This document shows, one piece after another, positions 7,991-16,233 of a stretch of 64,000 nt of DNA. The translations under genes and the position numbers were made by a program. Position 1 is the first letter of the stretch; each line of letters opens with the position of its first letter. Source of the stretch: Streptomyces resistomycificus (GTDB lineage Bacteria; Actinomycetota; Actinomycetes; Streptomycetales; Streptomycetaceae); NCBI RefSeq assembly GCF_001514265.1, contig NZ_KQ948989.1, forward strand, positions 877,610 through 941,609, in the 5' to 3' direction. The notes below the pieces were generated by a model. That model ran no database searches. It was not told the origin of the DNA and was given only the letters and a program-made list of their open reading frames with translations.

Positions 7991-8695
7991 TCAGGCGCGG
8001 TCGAAGGCGAGGAGGAACTCGATGTTTCCCTCGTCCTCCACCGCGATCCCGCCGAAGTTGGGTGCCTCGATGCCGTAGTCGGCGAAGGTGACCGGGATGG
8101 AGCCGTTGACCCGGAAGCCGTCGGCGGTGCGCTGGGCGTCGAGCTCGAAGGAGACCGAGTTGGTCTCTCCGTGGACGGTCAGCTCACCTGATGCCTTGGC
8201 GCTGACCTGCTCGCCCACCGCCGGAGCAGAGCCGAAGTCGACGGGCTCGGTGAGCTCGAAGGTGGCCTCCGGGTACCGCTCGGTGTTCATGACCCGGCCG
8301 CGGAACTGGCCGTCGCGCTGGTCGGAGTCGCTCTTCACCGAGGCGAGGTCGACGGTGAAGGATCCGTTGACAGCCCGGTTGCCTTCGATCTCCAGCTCTC
8401 CGGTGACCTTCTCGGTGCGCCCCACCGCCGTGACGTTCTGGCCGAAGAGGACCTCGTCGACCCGGTAACCGGCCTGCGAACCGCTGCCCACCCGCCAGGC
8501 ACCCTCGACGTCCCCGGAACCCGAGGAACTGGCGGAGGAGTCCGAGCCTGGCGGGTCGTCGAGCGAGAGGGCCGCCGGTGGCTTGTCCTCGACGTAGTTG
8601 ATGTAGACGTAGGGGCCCGCCGTGCACAGCACGGCGACGGTGGCCACACCGGCGATGAGCCAGCGCTTCCAGTGCCTGCGGATGCTGCCTGCCAT
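7991..8695 (-). CDS. YceI-family protein with N-terminal membrane anchor
   Basis: 234 residues. A basic start (RRHWKRW) and one hydrophobic helix (about 12-32) anchor the protein; a Ser/Gly-rich linker (48-62) leads to a YceI lipocalin-like barrel from about 65 to the end. YceI marks are the GTAVG-type VTAVGRTEKVTGELEIEG strand, SVKSDSDQRDGQFRG, the NTERYPEATFEL strand and LTVHGETNSVSFELDA. YceI barrels bind polyisoprenoids or similar long lipids. The ATG at 8695 has GGGAGG just upstream; another ATG four codons earlier lacks one. It is co-directional with the exported NTF2-like gene, and both may handle a lipid-like ligand outside the cell. Confidence 0.85.
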   Translation of the reverse strand: MAGSIRRHWKRWLIAGVATVAVLCTAGPYVYINYVEDKPPAALSLDDPPGSDSSASSSGSGDVEGAWRVGSGSQAGYRVDEVLFGQNVTAVGRTEKVTGELEIEGNRAVNGSFTVDLASVKSDSDQRDGQFRGRVMNTERYPEATFELTEPVDFGSAPAVGEQVSAKASGELTVHGETNSVSFELDAQRTADGFRVNGSIPVTFADYGIEAPNFGGIAVEDEGNIEFLLAFDRA

Positions 8696-8820
8696 GATGC
8701 CTCCCATATGTTTTCGTAATTCAACTGAAGTTTCAAGTATGTGGTCGCGGGTCGCCCTGGGACGTGAGGGGTCGCTACGGGCGTGCGCGGGCTCAGCGGT
8801 GGGCGGAGAGCGGGATGGGG

Positions 8821-9786
8821 TCAGCCCAGGAGTTGCTCGGAGACCTGCCAGAGTCGCTCGGCCGCCTCCGGATCCAGGGCGTGCGGCGCGACCCCGGTGT
8901 TGGTGCCCGGCTGGTGCAGTGGTGCCTCGTTGCAGTCCTCGAAGTACCGGCCGCTGATGCCGTCGAGCAAGGGTGAGGTGGCCAGCAGGACGGAGGTCGC
9001 GGCGCCCTGTTCGACCGATTTGAAGGACATCTCGGGCAGGGGCGTTCCTTCGCCGAGGACGGCTTGCAGGTGGGTCATGAACAGGCCCATCCGGGCGTCG
9101 TCCATGTAGCGCCCCAGGTTGGTCTGGATGCCTCCGGGCATCAGCGCGTTGGCTGTGATCCCGTCGGCGGCCCATCGCCGGCCGGCCTCGACCGCGAACA
9201 GCACGTTTGCGGTCTTGGACTGGCCGTACGCCAGCCACGGATCGTAGGGCCGCTCGGTGAAGTGGAGGTCGTCGAAGACGACGGGTGAGAACAGGTGCCC
9301 GCTGGAACTCACCGACACCACCCGGGCGCCGCCGGCCGCCGTGAGGGCCTCGTGCAGCCCGGTGGTCAGGGCGAAGTGTCCCAGGTGGTTGGTGGCGAAC
9401 TGCAACTCCCAGCCCTGGGGTGTGCGGCTCTCCGGGGCCGCCATGACACCGGCGTTGTTGACGAGGATGTGCAGCGGGCCCTGCCAGGCGGCGGTGAACG
9501 CGCGGACGGACGCCGGATCGGTCAGGTCCAGGGCGGCGACCCGTACGCCTTCGGAGCCGGTGGTGGCCCGGATGTCCTTCGCGGTGCGATCGCCGGCGGC
9601 GGTGTCCCGCACGGCCAGCGTGACCTCCGCGCCGGCGTCGGCCAGCGCTCGGGCGGTCTCCACGCCGATGCCGGACGCCGCCCCGGTGACGACGGCGCGG
9701 CGGCCCGTGAGATCGATGCCCGCGATGACGTCGGCAGCCGTGGACCGGCTGGTGAACGGACTGGTGATGCCTGTCCTCGTGGCCAT
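8821..9786 (-). CDS. SDR-family oxidoreductase (retinol-dehydrogenase-like)
   Basis: 321-residue short-chain dehydrogenase with TGAASGIG near residues 35-42, NNAG near 110, a catalytic Ser in VVSVSSSGH, and YGQSK as the YxxxK motif. The pattern (FATNHLGHFALT, SSSGH, the long C-terminal region with GRYFEDC) is that of the WWOX/retinol-dehydrogenase-like group that reduces aldehydes or ketones with NADPH. It is divergent from a TetR gene, with two identical-type palindromes between the starts, so it is very probably repressed by that TetR. ATG at 9786 has GGGAG upstream. Confidence 0.88.
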   Translation of the reverse strand: MATRTGITSPFTSRSTAADVIAGIDLTGRRAVVTGAASGIGVETARALADAGAEVTLAVRDTAAGDRTAKDIRATTGSEGVRVAALDLTDPASVRAFTAAWQGPLHILVNNAGVMAAPESRTPQGWELQFATNHLGHFALTTGLHEALTAAGGARVVSVSSSGHLFSPVVFDDLHFTERPYDPWLAYGQSKTANVLFAVEAGRRWAADGITANALMPGGIQTNLGRYMDDARMGLFMTHLQAVLGEGTPLPEMSFKSVEQGAATSVLLATSPLLDGISGRYFEDCNEAPLHQPGTNTGVAPHALDPEAAERLWQVSEQLLG

Positions 9787-9820
9787 TCTCGCAATGCTCC
9801 CTGTTTGCTACCCTCGAAAC

Positions 9821-9867
9821 CGGAGGTGCCTCCGATTACTCCCAGACCCTAAGCGGAGGGTCCTCCG
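9821..9867. promoter_or_regulatory. Two CGGAGGnnCCTCCG operators between divergent SDR and tetR
   Basis: CGGAGGTGCCTCCG (9821-9834) and CGGAGGGTCCTCCG (9854-9867) are perfect inverted repeats around a two-base centre, both followed by ATT, 33 bp apart. They occupy the divergent promoter of the SDR and TetR genes, and are strong candidates for the TetR binding sites. Confidence 0.8.
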
Positions 9868-9890
9868 ATTGTCCAGAAGGAAGGAAAGCT

Positions 9891-10466
9891 GTGACCGCCA
9901 CCACACGCGGACTGCGTGCTGACGCGCGACGCAACCGGGAACGCCTGCTCGAAGCCGCGGGGCGCGCGTTCTCCGAGACCGGCACCGACGCGTCCCTCGA
10001 GGCCATCGCCAAGGACGCCGGCGTGGGAATCGGCACGCTCTACCGGCACTTCCCCACCCGCGAAGCACTGCTCGAGGCCGCCTACCGCAACGAACTCGCC
10101 CGGGTCTGCGACAGCGTCACGGAACTGCTCACACAGCTCCCGCCGGACCAGGCCATGCGGAGGTGGATGGACCTGTTCATCGACTACCTGGCCACCAAGC
10201 AGGGCATGGGGGACGCACTGAAGGCCGTCATCGCCTCCGGTGACGAGGATCCGTTCGCCGAGAGTCTCGACCGGATCAGCACGGCCATCAGCACGCTGCT
10301 GCACGCCGGGGCCGAAGTGGGAGTTCTGCGCTCGGACGTGGACCCGCTCGATGTCGGGTTCAGTCTCGGGGGTGTCCTGCTGATCACGAGCGACAAAGGG
10401 CTGCGCGACCGCGCGGGCCGCATGCTCGACCTCCTGCTCGACGGGCTCCGCCACCGCCCCGGCTGA
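9891..10466 (+). CDS. TetR-family transcriptional regulator
   Basis: 191 residues. The N-terminal HTH (about 10-57) has RRNRERLLEAAGRAFSETG, LEAIAKDAGVGIGTLYRHFP, the canonical TetR helix set; the C-terminal ligand domain is of the SbtR/TetR_C type (SLGGVLLITSD). GTG at 9891 is supported by AAGGAAGG seven bases upstream. It is divergent from the SDR gene across two palindromes, which makes it the likely repressor of the SDR and of itself, with an aldehyde- or ketone-like inducer. That regulatory role is inferred from layout. Confidence 0.9.
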   Translation: MTATTRGLRADARRNRERLLEAAGRAFSETGTDASLEAIAKDAGVGIGTLYRHFPTREALLEAAYRNELARVCDSVTELLTQLPPDQAMRRWMDLFIDYLATKQGMGDALKAVIASGDEDPFAESLDRISTAISTLLHAGAEVGVLRSDVDPLDVGFSLGGVLLITSDKGLRDRAGRMLDLLLDGLRHRPG

Positions 10467-10625
10467 TGCGTCCGGTCGGGGAGGACGTCCGGGCTCGGCC
10501 CCGCCGGCCGGCACGCCTGCGGCGGTCCACACCGACTCAGAGAAATACAACACGAGGGCACCATGGGGCTGGGTGCCACATCACCCGAGCGGCACGGGCG
10601 CCGGCCCAGCCGGGCTGGCGGCCTA

Positions 10626-11474
10626 TCACCGGCTCAGGTTCTCGAACAGCACCATCCCGGCCGCGGTGTTGGACGCCGGAACGTGGTAGGCCTCGTACAC
10701 CCGGCGGATCCGGGGTCCCAGCGCGCCGCGCATGATCAGCCACATGATGAGCTCGATGCCTTCGGAGCCGGCCTCGCGGATGTACTCCTCGCGCGTCAGC
10801 GCGGCCAGTTTCCCGGGGTCGTGCTCGATCGCGTCGAGGAACATCCGGTCGAAGTCCTGGTTGATCAGTCCCGCGCGAGCGCCGGCGAGCTGGTGGGACA
10901 TGCCGCCGGTGCCGAAGACGGCGACCTTGAGGTCCTCGGGGAAGGAGCGGATGGCCTCGCCGAGCGCGCGGCCGAGGGCCAGGCACCGTGCGGCGGTCGG
11001 CTGCGGGTACTGGATGACGTTGACCAGGAGGGGGACCACCGCGCAGGGCCAGCGTTCGCCGGGGTCGGGGCAGTAGACCGACAGCGGAACGGTCAGGCCG
11101 TGGTCGACGTCGAGTTCCTGGTAGACGGTCAGATCGAAGGAGGCGTCGATCAGGCTCTTGACGAGGTGGTCGGAGAGCTCGGGGGCGCCCGTGACCGTGG
11201 GCACCGGGCGGCTGCCCCATCCTTCGTCGGCCACCCGGTACGACTCGGCCGTCCCGAGCGCGAAGGCCGGGGTGACGCTCATGTCGACGGCGTTGGCGTG
11301 GTCGTTGTAGATGACGACCGCGACGTCAGGGGTGTGGCGGGCCATCCACTCCCGCGCCGGTGTGTATCCGTCGAACAGCGGCTTCCAGTAGGGGTCTTGT
11401 GTCTTCCCGTGGTCCATGGCCGCACCGATCGACGGCACGTGCGAGGTCGCCAGACCCCAGATCACCTCAGCCAA
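10626..11474 (-). CDS. Class III extradiol ring-cleavage dioxygenase, LigB-type catalytic subunit
   Basis: 282 residues of the LigB fold. His12 (TSHVPSIG) and His59 (YNDHANAVD) match the two iron-binding histidines of protocatechuate 4,5-dioxygenase LigB, and the GTGGMSHQL segment carries the acid/base His region. The enzyme would open a catecholic ring (protocatechuate, gallate or a methylated relative) next to the hydroxyls using Fe(II) and O2. It is the last gene of the minus-strand aromatic operon and overlaps the LigA-type alpha subunit gene by 8 bp, so the two subunits are made together. Exact substrate cannot be read from sequence. Confidence 0.85.
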   Translation of the reverse strand: MAEVIWGLATSHVPSIGAAMDHGKTQDPYWKPLFDGYTPAREWMARHTPDVAVVIYNDHANAVDMSVTPAFALGTAESYRVADEGWGSRPVPTVTGAPELSDHLVKSLIDASFDLTVYQELDVDHGLTVPLSVYCPDPGERWPCAVVPLLVNVIQYPQPTAARCLALGRALGEAIRSFPEDLKVAVFGTGGMSHQLAGARAGLINQDFDRMFLDAIEHDPGKLAALTREEYIREAGSEGIELIMWLIMRGALGPRIRRVYEAYHVPASNTAAGMVLFENLSR

Positions 11475-11823
11475 AGTTCCGCCCTCCCGCCTTCAGCGCC
11501 TGCGTGAACTCCTCGGTGGTCATGCCGGTGAAGACCCCGCCGAGGTACTGCATGGACTTCTGGTCGACCATGGCGAGCTTGAAGACGTAGAAGATGGAAC
11601 CGCCCAGCTCCATCATCCGGTTCCAGTCCCGCCGCAGAACGGCGTCCCGCTGCTCGGCCGTGAGCCCGTACGTCTCGCAGTACGCGGCTTCGTCGGCTTT
11701 GAACCTCTCCCGGTTCCCGGCGTCCTTGAGTGACCCGCAGAGCCGGTTCAACGCTCGGCCGCGGCGGTTCTCCGCGGCGTCGAAGACGTAGGTGCCGGGG
11801 ACCCGGGGTGTGGTGCTGGGCAT
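11467..11823 (-). CDS. LigA-type alpha subunit of extradiol dioxygenase
   Basis: 118 residues, fully helical by composition, matching the protocatechuate 4,5-dioxygenase alpha (LigA) family: NRLCGSLKDAGNRERFKADE, YGLTAEQRDAVLRRDW and the GGSIFYVFKLA helix. The subunit has no metal site of its own but closes over the LigB active site. The ATG at 11823 is followed by a Pro/Thr-rich leader. It overlaps the start of the catalytic subunit gene by 8 bp. Presence as a separate LigA, not fused, is the LigAB layout rather than the DesZ/GalA fusion layout. Confidence 0.85.
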   Translation of the reverse strand: MPSTTPRVPGTYVFDAAENRRGRALNRLCGSLKDAGNRERFKADEAAYCETYGLTAEQRDAVLRRDWNRMMELGGSIFYVFKLAMVDQKSMQYLGGVFTGMTTEEFTQALKAGGRNFG

Positions 11824-11855
11824 GCCGTTCTTCTCCTCTCCGGTGTTGATGACGG

Positions 11856-12599
11856 TCAGTGCAGGAGCCCGCCGCCGTCGCAGACGAGCGTCTGGCCGGT
11901 GACCATGGACGCCCCCGGTGAGGCGAGATAGGAGACCAGCCCCGCGAACTGCTCCGGGGTGACGAACTCCTTGATCGCCTGCCGGCTCATGGTCGCGGCG
12001 AACACCTCGTCGCCGGAGTGCGCCCGGGTCCCCGGGGTGGCCACCTGCGCGGGCGCCACCGCGTTGACCGTGATCCGGTGCTCGCCCAGTTCGCGTGCCA
12101 TCACCCGGGTCATCCCGATGAGCGCGCCCTTGCTCGCGACGTAGGCGATCTGGCCCGGGGACCCCGTGAAGAAGGTGCGGGACGCGACATTGACCACCCG
12201 CCCGCGGTGCGGGCTGCCGCGCAGCCAGGGCACGCACGCCTGCACCATGAGCAGCGGGCCGACGGCGTTGACGGCGAAGAAGCGGTGCATCTCCTCCGGG
12301 GTCGTCTCCAGCAGCGGCGCCCGGTCGGAGAGCAGGCCGGCGTTGTTGACGAGGACGTCGACCCCGCCGTACGCCTCGGCGATCTCGGATACGGCCTGGC
12401 GGGTCGCGGCCGGGTCCCCGACGTCGCAACGCCAGGCCCGGCCGCCCGGGATCGAGCTGGTGTCGTCGGGTTCGTCGACGTCGAGGGCGGCGACCGTGAA
12501 ACCGTCCCCGGCCAGTCTGCGGGCGATGGCGAGCCCCAGGCCGCCGGCGGCGCCCGTGACCACGGCGACCCGGGGGCTGCGGTTCGCCGGGCCGGTCAT
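11856..12599 (-). CDS. SDR-family oxidoreductase
   Basis: 247-residue classical SDR: TGAAGGLG near 15-22, NNAG near 90, catalytic Ser in NVASRTFF, YVASK as YxxxK, and a C-terminal TGQTLVCDGGGLLH that is the usual end of the family. In a ring-hydroxylating operon such an enzyme commonly dehydrogenates a cis-dihydrodiol or an aryl alcohol to feed the extradiol dioxygenase. The ATG at 12599 overlaps the stop of the muconolactone-isomerase-like gene (ATGA), so it is translationally coupled. The dihydrodiol role is inferred from context. Confidence 0.87.
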   Translation of the reverse strand: MTGPANRSPRVAVVTGAAGGLGLAIARRLAGDGFTVAALDVDEPDDTSSIPGGRAWRCDVGDPAATRQAVSEIAEAYGGVDVLVNNAGLLSDRAPLLETTPEEMHRFFAVNAVGPLLMVQACVPWLRGSPHRGRVVNVASRTFFTGSPGQIAYVASKGALIGMTRVMARELGEHRITVNAVAPAQVATPGTRAHSGDEVFAATMSRQAIKEFVTPEQFAGLVSYLASPGASMVTGQTLVCDGGGLLH

Positions 12600-12892
12600 G
12601 GTGCCTTCTCCTGCGGATGGGTGGCGAGCGCCTCGACGGTGATGTCCATCCACTTCCACATCGGCAGGGAGACCAGCGCGTCGTGCAGCTGTGCCGGGTC
12701 GGCCGCCTCGTACAGGCCGATGGTCGCGTTGCGGCCAGGAACCCGCCACAGCCGCTTGAGGATGCCGGCCTCCCTGAGCTGCATGGCCCGTTCCCGCTCG
12801 CCCTTGCGCAGCTCCTCGCGTACGTCGTCGGGGGTGTCCGGGGGCAGGGTGTTCTCGGTGCGTACGAGGAATTCCACGGGGATGTCCTTCAC
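12596..12892 (-). CDS. Muconolactone delta-isomerase-like protein
   Basis: 98 residues of the muconolactone isomerase (CatC-like) fold: EFLVRTENTLPPDTPDDV, RAMQLREAGILKRLWRVPG and NATIGLYEAADPAQLHDAL match the small ferredoxin-like domain of this family, which forms decamers. True CatC works in the beta-ketoadipate (ortho) pathway; here it sits in a meta-cleavage operon, so it may isomerise another lactone or muconate-like product. A GTG at 12892 is the start: the conserved strand begins five residues later, and it lies 4 bases after the hydrolase stop. It ends in an ATGA overlap with the SDR gene. Confidence 0.8.
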   Translation of the reverse strand: MKDIPVEFLVRTENTLPPDTPDDVREELRKGERERAMQLREAGILKRLWRVPGRNATIGLYEAADPAQLHDALVSLPMWKWMDITVEALATHPQEKAP

Positions 12893-12896
12893 GGGG

Positions 12897-13613
12897 TCAG
12901 GCTGCCGCGATCTCCAGCAACAGTTCGGCGAGTCGGCCGGGGGCGGTGACCATCGCTTCGTGTCCGGTGGCGATTTCGTGGACCGGCCAGCCGCGGGCGG
13001 CGGCGCGCTCGGCGTGCGGGGTGAACACCCGCATCCAGTCGGTGCACTCGACGAAGGCACCGGGGACCTGGTCGGCCTTGCCGGTCAGCCGCAGCGGCTC
13101 GGTGTAGGTCAGCCACGGGTGCGGGGTCAGTCGCGGGCCGAGCCAGTCGAGGTCCGCCTGGTCCTCGACGCCGAGCACGCTCAGCGAGCGCACCGGGATG
13201 AGCCAGCCGAACCCGGGTCCGGCCACGGACTCCCGGTAGTGCCCGGCGATGCGGTCGGGCAGCAGATCGATCGCCGCGTCACCGTCGTCGCCGACGAAGG
13301 CGTCGAGGTGGACCCGCTTCGCGAGCCGGTCCGGGATCCGGTCCGCGACGCCGGTGACGACCTGGCCCGCGTAACTGTGGCCGACGAGCACGACATCCCG
13401 GGCGTCATGGGCCTCGATCAGCGCCACCACGTCCTCGACGTGCGTGCCGAGTCCGATCCGCGGACTCAGCAGATGGGCGCGGTCGCTCACCCCGGTCAAC
13501 GTGGGGGTGTGCACCTCGTGTCCGGCCGCGCGCAGCAGCGGGGCGACACGCTGCCACACCCAGCCGCCGTGCCAGGCTCCGTGGAGCAGTACGAAGACGT
13601 GGCGGCCGCTCAT
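12897..13613 (-). CDS. Alpha/beta-hydrolase (EstC/MES-like)
   Basis: 238 residues with HGAWHGGWVW near residue 11 (oxyanion loop), GHSYAG as nucleophile elbow near 83, and GHEAM near 218 as the catalytic His region. This pattern (HGAWHGxWxW plus GHSYG/AG) is typical of the plant methyl-esterase/EstC-like group that cleaves small esters. In an aromatic operon it could release a phenolic acid from an ester or hydrolyse a ring-cleavage product. ATG at 13613 overlaps the stop of the Rieske oxygenase gene (ATGA). Confidence 0.85.
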   Translation of the reverse strand: MSGRHVFVLLHGAWHGGWVWQRVAPLLRAAGHEVHTPTLTGVSDRAHLLSPRIGLGTHVEDVVALIEAHDARDVVLVGHSYAGQVVTGVADRIPDRLAKRVHLDAFVGDDGDAAIDLLPDRIAGHYRESVAGPGFGWLIPVRSLSVLGVEDQADLDWLGPRLTPHPWLTYTEPLRLTGKADQVPGAFVECTDWMRVFTPHAERAAARGWPVHEIATGHEAMVTAPGRLAELLLEIAAA

Positions 13614-14656
13614 GCGGACGCCCGGGGACGCGCGGTGCCGGCCTGCTGCTCGCGGGTGAGCATCTTCGCCACCGCCCGGCGTCCGCGGAGTGCGGCGAGG
13701 TCGGACTTGATGCTGGACTCGGCGGTGCCGCCCGGATCGGTGGCGTACATGATCTCCTGCGCCTCCAGGGCGTCGACGTCCTCCTGCATCACGGCCAGTT
13801 GCTGCTCGTGCTGGAACCTCGTGAGCTCCTCGTCGTCGATGAGGTAGTCGCGGCCGAGCGCGTAGAAGTCGTGCGTCTCGTTGCCGCGCCCCGGCGTCAT
13901 CCCGTAGAGCACCTTCATGTGGAAGCCGTCCGGCTCCTCGGTGCCGGTGGCCGCGACGCGGATGTTGAGGACGAAGATGCCCGGCGGGTAGAAGTCGCCG
14001 TCCTGCCAGCGGTCCACCGGAGAGGTCAGCCCGCAGGACTTCTCGTAGAACGGCGGCGCCTCGATGCCGATCATGCGGCGGCTGAAGCCGACCCGGTCGC
14101 CGTCCACCGTCACGTCGATCGGGGTCGCGGCGACGGCGGCGTTGCCGATGCTGGTCGGGTGCAGGAACGTCTCGTGGGTGAGGTCGAGCAGGTTCTCCAG
14201 GAGCAGCATGTGCCGTGCCTTCAGCGGGACGACGCCGTGCACATGGGTCCAGCTCGGGTCGGTCAGCCACGAGGTGTCGGGCAGCAGGCTCTCGTCGGCC
14301 AGTTCGGGGTCTCCGGGCCAGATCCATATGGCACCGTCCCGCTCGACCAGGGGAAACCGGCGCAGTGCCGCCTTGGGCTTGTCGGCCTGCTCGGCGACCC
14401 CGACGCACACGCCCTGGCCGTCGAAGCGGTAGCCGTGGTAGTCGCACTGGAGGGTTCCGTCGTCGTCGAGGTGGCCCAGCGACAGCGGGTACTTGCGGTG
14501 GGGGCAGCGGTCCTCGACGGCCGTGACGGTCTGGTCGGGCAGCCGGTAGAAGCAGACCGGGATGTCGGTGATCCAGCGCTGCTTGAGGGTTCGGCCGATC
14601 TCGTCGGACCAGGCTCCCAGGTACCAGCCGTTGCGCACGTGCTGTGTCAGTGTCAT
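13610..14656 (-). CDS. Rieske [2Fe-2S] aromatic oxygenase, VanA/phthalate-dioxygenase type
   Basis: 348 residues. Rieske cluster ligands are Cys51-Pro-His53 and Cys71-x2-His74; the mononuclear iron triad is Asp158-x2-His161-x4-His166, with the usual NLLDLTHETFLHP motif. The single-subunit, about 350-residue form with a partner PDR/VanB-type reductase is that of vanillate O-demethylase and phthalate-type oxygenases, so it likely O-demethylates or hydroxylates a benzoate-type ring to a catechol for the LigAB-type dioxygenase. ATG at 14656 has AAGGAAG about 8 bases upstream. Confidence 0.9.
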   Translation of the reverse strand: MTLTQHVRNGWYLGAWSDEIGRTLKQRWITDIPVCFYRLPDQTVTAVEDRCPHRKYPLSLGHLDDDGTLQCDYHGYRFDGQGVCVGVAEQADKPKAALRRFPLVERDGAIWIWPGDPELADESLLPDTSWLTDPSWTHVHGVVPLKARHMLLLENLLDLTHETFLHPTSIGNAAVAATPIDVTVDGDRVGFSRRMIGIEAPPFYEKSCGLTSPVDRWQDGDFYPPGIFVLNIRVAATGTEEPDGFHMKVLYGMTPGRGNETHDFYALGRDYLIDDEELTRFQHEQQLAVMQEDVDALEAQEIMYATDPGGTAESSIKSDLAALRGRRAVAKMLTREQQAGTARPRASA

Positions 14657-14716
14657 GGCGGTTCTTCCTTTGGCGTCGGCCCAACGGGGCGGTCCACCTG
14701 TCGAATTGGCGAGGTA

Positions 14717-15763
14717 TCAGAGATCCAGGACGAGGCGTCGGCCCCGAGCGCGGGAGACGCAGATCAGCATCGTGTCGTTCGCTGCCCGCTCGTCGTCGGT
14801 GAGCAGTGAGTCGCGGTGGTCGACCTCGCCCTCCAGGACGGGCGTCTCGCACGAGCCGCAGATGCCTTCCTCGCAGGACGACAGGACGGGGACGCCCGCC
14901 TGCTCCACGGCCTTGAGGACCGACAGCCCGGGCGGCACGGTCAACGTCGTCCCGGACGCCCGCAGTTCCACCTCGATCGGCTGCTCTGCCTCGTCGTCCG
15001 CCGGCTGTCGCACGGCCGCCGCGGCGAACCGCTCGACGTTCAGCGCTCCGGTCGGCCGGCCGGCGCAGTGTGCCTCGACCGCGTCGATGAGCCCCGCGGG
15101 GCCGCAGCAGTACACCAGGGCGGACGGGTCCGGATCGCCGAGGAAACCGGCGAGGTCGAGCAGACCGTACTGGTCCTGCGGACGTACGGTCACGCGCTCG
15201 CCGTAGCCCTCCAGTTCGGGCAGGAACGCCATGGACGCGCGCGTGCGGCCCCCGTAGAGCAGGGACCACTCGGCGCCCGCCGCCTCGGCCTCGGCGATCA
15301 TCGGGAGCAGGGGGGTGATGCCGATGCCGCCGCCGACGAACAGGTACCGGGCCGCCGGCCGCAACGGGAAGTTGTTGCGCGGGCCGCGCACCCGGAGTTC
15401 GCCGCCCTCCACGAGGTGGTCGTGGATCCACTGCGATCCACCGCGTCCGTCGGGCTCTCGGAGCACCGCCACGCGCCAGCGGGCCGTGTCTTTCACCGGG
15501 CCGCAGAGCGAGTACTGCCGGGTGACGCCCGTGGGCAGGACGACGTCGATGTGTGCTCCCGGCTGCCAGGGCGGCAGCGGTTCGCCGGAGCTCGCTGCGA
15601 GTTCCAGCGACACGACACCGTCCGCCACCGTCCGGCGGGCCAATACGGTGGCGGTGCCTTCGAAATCGGTGCCGCGCCGGGCGGCGGACGGTGTTCCGGC
15701 CTCGGCGGAACCGAGGGTGTGCGTGTCCGGGGCGGTGGTTGGGGGGCTCGTCACGTTGGTCAT
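14717..15763 (-). CDS. PDR/VanB-family oxygenase reductase (FMN/NAD + ferredoxin)
   Basis: 348 residues: flavin-binding barrel with RQYSL at 83-87, NAD-binding domain with VGGGIGITPLLPM around 143-155 and CCGPAGL near 219-225, then a C-terminal plant-type ferredoxin with Cys297, Cys302, Cys305 and Cys335. This order (FMN, NAD, 2Fe-2S) is that of VanB/phthalate dioxygenase reductase. It passes electrons from NAD(P)H to the adjacent Rieske oxygenase, 60 bp downstream. The start is uncertain: the ATG at 15763 has GAGGAG abutting it, and an in-frame GTG at 15814 is possible. It is the first intact gene of the operon. Confidence 0.88.
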   Translation of the reverse strand: MTNVTSPPTTAPDTHTLGSAEAGTPSAARRGTDFEGTATVLARRTVADGVVSLELAASSGEPLPPWQPGAHIDVVLPTGVTRQYSLCGPVKDTARWRVAVLREPDGRGGSQWIHDHLVEGGELRVRGPRNNFPLRPAARYLFVGGGIGITPLLPMIAEAEAAGAEWSLLYGGRTRASMAFLPELEGYGERVTVRPQDQYGLLDLAGFLGDPDPSALVYCCGPAGLIDAVEAHCAGRPTGALNVERFAAAAVRQPADDEAEQPIEVELRASGTTLTVPPGLSVLKAVEQAGVPVLSSCEEGICGSCETPVLEGEVDHRDSLLTDDERAANDTMLICVSRARGRRLVLDL

Positions 15764-15898
15764 CTCCTCGGTACGGTCGGCAGGGATCGCTCCGGCCGCG
15801 GTCGGCGGCGCCACGATCGACGCTAGCCACCGGACAACGCCCAGGTCATCGCTCGAATGACCGGATCGGGGCGGCGCATGGTCGTGGCCCCGACTACG

Positions 15899-16233
15899 TC
15901 ATCCGTCGCGCGGGCCGGGTGTCCCGGCAAGCCCGTCGGGCCGCGGAGCCTGGTCGAGATGGATCCGCACCTGGCGGTCGTCCTCGTTCCAGAGGGCTTC
16001 CACGACGGCGTGCAGCCGTCGGACGTCGGTGCGCCACATCGGTACGCCGTAGCGGTCGTCGCGTGTCAGCGCGTCCTCGGCGACGGCATCGGCCAACACG
16101 CTCCGGCGGTCGTACGTCGGGGCCGGTCCGTTCGCCGCGTCGGGTTCGTCCGCGAACTGCACGTAAAGGGACGTGTCCCGGAAGGGAACCCAGATGTGCG
16201 TAGCCCCCTGGACACCCGTCCCGCCCTGTGCCG
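15899..16233 (-). pseudogene. Remnant of an unidentified gene in the aromatic cluster
   Basis: A minus-strand frame ending at 15899 reads about 105 residues of convincing protein (ATHIWVPFRDTSLYVQFADE, then GVPMWRTDVRRLHAVVEALW) but has no start, because the frame runs upstream into the PIG-L remnant. I do not recognise the family. It seems to be the 3' part of a gene fused by deletion to the 5' part of the PIG-L-type gene at 16234-16395. Confidence 0.45.

Noticed and set aside
10590..10622. Terminator between convergent TetR and LigB-type genes
   Set aside because: The arms (GGCCCAGC/GCTGGCGG) pair for only about five bases before mismatches, too weak to list as a feature.
12897..15830. A 977-codon minus frame spanning several aromatic-operon genes
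   Set aside because: Only its last 238 codons (from 13613) are a real hydrolase. The rest is an alternative frame of the Rieske oxygenase and reductase genes, which are intact in their own frames.
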